From contig JALHDH010000013.1 of assembly GCA_022839105.1 (NCBI GenBank), forward strand, positions 1 through 62,965: a stretch of DNA of 62,965 bases. The letters run 5' to 3'. Below are positions 60,148-62,965 of this stretch, one piece after another (position 1 is the stretch's first letter; every line of letters begins with the position of its first letter). The translations under genes were made by a program, and so were the position numbers. Below the pieces are notes generated by a model, which was not told the DNA's origin, searched no databases, and was given only the letters and a program-made list of their open reading frames with translations. The DNA is from a bacterium (lineage in GTDB: Bacteria > Vulcanimicrobiota > Xenobia > Xenobiales > Xenobiaceae).

Positions 60148-61689
60148 ATGGACGAGTTTCGAGGCCAGATCGCCGACATCCAGGTGCTGAGCCACTTGTG
60201 GTTGACACTTTTGATGCTGGTTTCGATGATCCTGATTTCCCGGACCGTGGTGGCGGGAACGAAGTATTCGTCCATCCTGGTCATCGTCGTGTTCGGCTTG
60301 ATCATGGGCAAGGTCCTGGTCATGGGTGGGGTTTCGGAACCCGGCCTGGCGGACTTCCCCTTCGTGGTCCTGATCAGCAAGGCCACGATCTCCGCCCTGA
60401 TCGTCTCCTTCTTCGTCGGGGGGCAGGAGTTCCGGAAGATCCTCAAGCGCGAGGACTATTCCATCGAAGACATGGTCGTGCAGTCCGAGAAGGAGCTGGT
60501 CCTGGGGACGAGGAGCACGCAGTTCGTCTTCATCGTGAGGGCCTTCTTCATCCTGTTGGGCCTCGAGGCCGCCAGCCGCTTCATCCTGGGGGGGGCGGGC
60601 ACCGATGTCCTCAAAGGCTCCTACATCATCCTGGCCTACATCGGAATCGTGGGGTCCGTCATCCTGATCGATTATCGGGCCAGGATCACGGACAAGCAGA
60701 GATATATCGCCAAGGGCGTGCTCGAGATGCTTTCCACCCTGGCCATCCTGCTGGTCTCGTACAAGATGGCGGCCTGGATCAAGCCGCTGATCGGGTTGCC
60801 CCAGATCTTCTTCGCGATGATTCTTTCCGCCGGCTTGGGCATGGTCTTCTCCAGATGGCACTTCGGTCCGACCATCCGAGCCCTGCTCTTCGCCGGACTG
60901 CCCATGGTGCTGGCCGGGAACTTCCTGATCGGTGGTTCCCGGATCCTGGAGGCCTTCAGCATCCAGGGAATGGCCGCCGTGATGACCTACGGCTTCTTCG
61001 GGCAGATCTTCTGGATGTTCGCAGGGATTTCGGCCCTGATCTTCCTGGGGAAGGCCAACCACGTCCGGAACCTGGCGCCGGGGATGGCTGGAGCCCTGTC
61101 CCACTCAGGATTGACCGGAGCCTGCACGGCTGGAGACTTTGGCGAGAGGGCCGCCTCCAGGGCGCCGATCATGATCAACATCCCCTTCTTCGGCCACATC
61201 TTCGTCTTCTCCATCCTGGCGGCCAGCGCCACCCGCGGAGAGCTGCTCTATGCCTACGCTGGGGTCATGCTCGCGGTGGGCCTGATCCTGACCGCGTGGT
61301 CCATGCGCCTGCTGAGCCGGGCCGGAGGCGAAGACTCGCTGGAGGTCAAGGGCCTGATGTCCTTCAGCTTTGGATGGCAGTTGACGGCGATCTTCGGCAG
61401 TTTCGTGCTCTTGAGCCTGGCGGGCATGCCCTTGGAGAACGTTGCCAAGGCGGTCTCTTCGGCTCTTTCCCACTTCGGTCTCTTTGCCGCGGTCCAGGGC
61501 GGGATGTTCGGGGTGGAGGTGGCGGGCCTGATCGCCTTCATCTTCGCGATGCCCTTCCTGGTCCATCCGCTCGTGTTCGGGCTCTTCGGCCAGGCCGTCA
61601 GCAGCCAGGGCCGGATGCCTGTGCGATTCGCTGGCTCCCTGGCCCTCATCGGGCTTCTCGGGGTGCTGGCTTCGCTCTGGTCTGTCTAG
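60148..61689 (+). CDS. Polytopic membrane protein of unknown family
   Basis: A 513-residue protein with about 12-14 hydrophobic helices. A possible inverted repeat (SILVIVVFGLIMGKVLVMGG vs. PMVLAGNFLIGGSRILEAF) and a cytosolic-looking loop (FRKILKREDYSIEDMVVQSE) suggest a transporter, perhaps of the GltS-like anion symporter type, but I am not sure. AAGGAG lies six bases before the ATG. It ends at a bidirectional terminator. Confidence 0.6.
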   Translation: MDEFRGQIADIQVLSHLWLTLLMLVSMILISRTVVAGTKYSSILVIVVFGLIMGKVLVMGGVSEPGLADFPFVVLISKATISALIVSFFVGGQEFRKILKREDYSIEDMVVQSEKELVLGTRSTQFVFIVRAFFILLGLEAASRFILGGAGTDVLKGSYIILAYIGIVGSVILIDYRARITDKQRYIAKGVLEMLSTLAILLVSYKMAAWIKPLIGLPQIFFAMILSAGLGMVFSRWHFGPTIRALLFAGLPMVLAGNFLIGGSRILEAFSIQGMAAVMTYGFFGQIFWMFAGISALIFLGKANHVRNLAPGMAGALSHSGLTGACTAGDFGERAASRAPIMINIPFFGHIFVFSILAASATRGELLYAYAGVMLAVGLILTAWSMRLLSRAGGEDSLEVKGLMSFSFGWQLTAIFGSFVLLSLAGMPLENVAKAVSSALSHFGLFAAVQGGMFGVEVAGLIAFIFAMPFLVHPLVFGLFGQAVSSQGRMPVRFAGSLALIGLLGVLASLWSV

Positions 61690-61730
61690 GAATCCGACTT
61701 GCCCGGGTTCGCCTCCCCCACAAAGCAGAA

Positions 61731-61749
61731 AGCCCCGTCAAACGGGGCT
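61731..61749. terminator. Bidirectional terminator
   Basis: AGCCCCGT-CAA-ACGGGGCT is an 8-bp stem. It is followed by TT on the plus strand (ending the membrane-protein gene) and by TTTCTGC on the minus strand, immediately past the tRNA-Ser CCA end. Confidence 0.85.
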
Positions 61750-61753
61750 TTCC

Positions 61754-61843
61754 TGGCGGAGAGCGAGGGATTCGAACCCCCGGTGCAGTCACCCACACGG
61801 CGGTTTTCAAGACCGCTGCCTTCAACCACTCGGCCAGCTCTCC
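61754..61843 (-). tRNA. tRNA-Ser (UGA)
   Basis: The acceptor stem is GGAGAGC/GCTCTCC, the anticodon stem is GCGGT/ACCGC with loop CTTGAAA reading TGA (codon UCA), and the long variable arm is typical of Ser. The discriminator is G and CCA is encoded. No convincing promoter lies upstream. Confidence 0.97.
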
Positions 61844-61958
61844 AGGTCTTCCCAGGCGCGCGCAGCACCTCTTCCGCGCGCGCGTCCCCAACCCTTCGTG
61901 GCAGGGGCTTCCTTTGGCGCGCAGGGATGGGCTCCTCCATGCCGGAACCTCCTTCTGG

Positions 61959-62564
61959 ATGGCGAGGACTCGTCGGGGCATCGTGGGGATCATGGGTTCG
62001 GCCAGCAGGTCCTACCCGGAGCTCTCGCATCCGGCGGGAGCGGTGGTGGCCCGACTGGGCTTTCATCTGCTGACCGGTGGGGGAGGCGGGGTCATGGCCG
62101 AGGCCAGCCGCGCCTTCTGTGAAGAGCCCACCAGGCGGGGGCTTTGCCTGGGGATTCTCAAGGGAGAGGTTTCGCGCAGCTTCCGGGACGGGCGCGAGAT
62201 CCTGATCCATCACTCCTCCGAACCCAACCCCTGGGTCGAGATTCCCATCCGCACGCATCTTCCTCTCAGCGGGTTGCAGGGGCGTGACCCGGCCAGTCGC
62301 AATCATCTGAATGTTTTGAGTTCGGATGTCCTCCTGGTCCTGCCGGGTGAGGCCGGGACGCTTTCGGAGGTGACGCTGCGGCTCGATTACGGGCTGCCGT
62401 TGATCCTCTTCCTGGGAACCCACGGGATCGCGGGACTGCCGGCGGATCATTTCCTGGCCCTGGCCCGTGAGGTTGGCCAGGTCCGTCTGGCCGGGACTCC
62501 AGAGGAGCTCGAGGCCCTCCTGGTCCAGGCTTTCGGGGAAGGGGAACTGACCGGGACGGGGTAA
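61959..62564 (+). CDS. SLOG/LOG-family Rossmann protein
   Basis: A 201-residue protein with GIVGIMGSAS at the start, LLTGGGGGVMAEAS and LPGEAGTLSEV, the layout of LOG-like (SLOG) nucleotide-binding proteins. Such proteins bind nucleotides or the molybdenum cofactor, or cleave nucleotide monophosphates; the exact role is not clear here. No strong ribosome site precedes ATG 61959; upstream in-frame sequence runs across the tRNA and is not coding. Confidence 0.78.
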   Translation: MARTRRGIVGIMGSASRSYPELSHPAGAVVARLGFHLLTGGGGGVMAEASRAFCEEPTRRGLCLGILKGEVSRSFRDGREILIHHSSEPNPWVEIPIRTHLPLSGLQGRDPASRNHLNVLSSDVLLVLPGEAGTLSEVTLRLDYGLPLILFLGTHGIAGLPADHFLALAREVGQVRLAGTPEELEALLVQAFGEGELTGTG

Positions 62565-62668
62565 TCTCTCGACGGGGAATCCGGGACCCTGGATTCCTCC
62601 CGGAGCCTGGCGTCCTGCAGGGAGCCCGGCAAGCTGTGGTTCCCGTTGGGGGAGGAATTGGAGGCAAC

Positions 62669-62965
62669 GTGACGCGCGAAGAGATGCTCGACCGCCTGGA
62701 TGATCGCAAGGAGCCCTGGGACATGGTCCTGATCGGGGGAGGGGCTACCGGCGTCGGGGCCGCCCTCGACGCGGCGGCTCGTGGCCACGATGTCCTCCTG
62801 CTGGAACAGTCCGACTTCGGGAAGGGCACCTCCAGCCGCAGCACCAAGCTGGTGCATGGGGGCGTCCGCTACCTGCAGCAGGGCAACGTCAGCCTGGTCA
62901 TGGAGGCCCTCAAGGAACGCGGGATCATGCGGCAGAACGCGCCGCACCTGGTGCACGACCTGGCC
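62669..62965 (+). CDS. glpD: Glycerol-3-phosphate dehydrogenase, 5' part
   Basis: The first 99 residues of an FAD-linked glycerol-3-phosphate dehydrogenase. The FAD motif is LIGGGATGVGAALDAAARGHDV (GxGxxG at residues about 20-25), followed by FGKGTSSRSTKLVHGGVRYL. The GTG start has GGAGG four bases upstream. The gene runs off the window. Confidence 0.88.
   Translation, partial: MTREEMLDRLDDRKEPWDMVLIGGGATGVGAALDAAARGHDVLLLEQSDFGKGTSSRSTKLVHGGVRYLQQGNVSLVMEALKERGIMRQNAPHLVHDLA

Noticed and set aside
60129..61958. An in-frame extension of the SLOG protein back across tRNA-Ser
   Set aside because: It overlaps a tRNA, a terminator and a well-supported gene in another frame.

Overview
The window is about 63 kb of GC-rich, densely coded bacterial DNA. 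Roughly 56 protein genes, two tRNA genes and a few repeat or structured elements are spread over both strands, mostly in short operons with 4-base (ATGA/GTGA/TTGA) overlaps. The gene content points to a didermal (Gram-negative) bacterium: an RND pump with TolC, phosphoheptose isomerase for LPS core sugar, lspA-lgt and several lipoproteins with lipoboxes, and a BamE-like protein. GTG and TTG starts are unusually common. Nothing here fixes the phylum; an uncultured, deep-branching lineage is my guess.

Layout. 1-4065: fatty-acid genes fabD-fabG-acpP, then pncC/cinA C-domain and meaB. 4117-7952 (minus): lipoprotein, DUF697-type GTPase, B12-binding radical SAM enzyme. 8097-11580: TerB-like protein, purA and an unrecognised zinc-ribbon protein. 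11594-15484: a TrpB2-type tryptophan synthase beta chain and an exported debranching-enzyme-like glycosidase. 15571-21693: tRNA-Lys with its own promoter and terminator, then a three-gene RND efflux operon. 21732-30926: a frameshifted YbjD-like ATPase/TOPRIM gene, a metallophosphoesterase, glutamate dehydrogenase coupled to a GAF/PEP-synthase-like/nucleotidyltransferase fusion, and an exported amylo-1,6-glucosidase. 31030-33097 (minus): accessory patch with a MazF-type toxin-antitoxin pair, a frameshifted nucleotidyltransferase with a small partner, and a zinc-ribbon protein. 33259-34425 (minus): glucosaminidase-like protein; 34665-36053: purB.

36138-37831 is the most interesting locus: a graspetide (omega-ester peptide) RiPP system. 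The precursor carries a microviridin-like leader motif (PFFGGFLEGQ) and six 25-residue repeats, each with a marinostatin-like core (TMRYPSDSDDD). It overlaps by four bases an MvdD/MdnC-type ATP-grasp ligase; a radical SAM gene follows 33 bp downstream. The product is predicted to be a set of six ester-bridged protease-inhibitor-like rings from one polypeptide. One core has Lys instead of Met at the predicted P1 site.

39212-52232: a YgeW-type carbamoyltransferase, exported proteins, an M48 peptidase, a baeRF-type protein, a glycosyltransferase, a BamE-like protein, an M19 dipeptidase, a Nudix hydrolase, and a PGM1-like ATP-grasp protein overlapping a squalene/phytoene synthase. 52236-55698: a 32-bp tandem terminator repeat, then a minus-strand block (small helical protein, glycosyltransferase, gmhA, class A beta-lactamase-fold protein). 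55850-62965: rplU-prp, a small membrane protein, lspA-lgt, an FKBP lipoprotein, bioY, a large unidentified membrane protein, tRNA-Ser, a SLOG-fold protein and the 5' end of glpD.

Other points: FabG lacks about 20 residues of its Rossmann fold, and a ~120-nt hairpin-bearing element occurs twice, upstream of fabD and of lspA.
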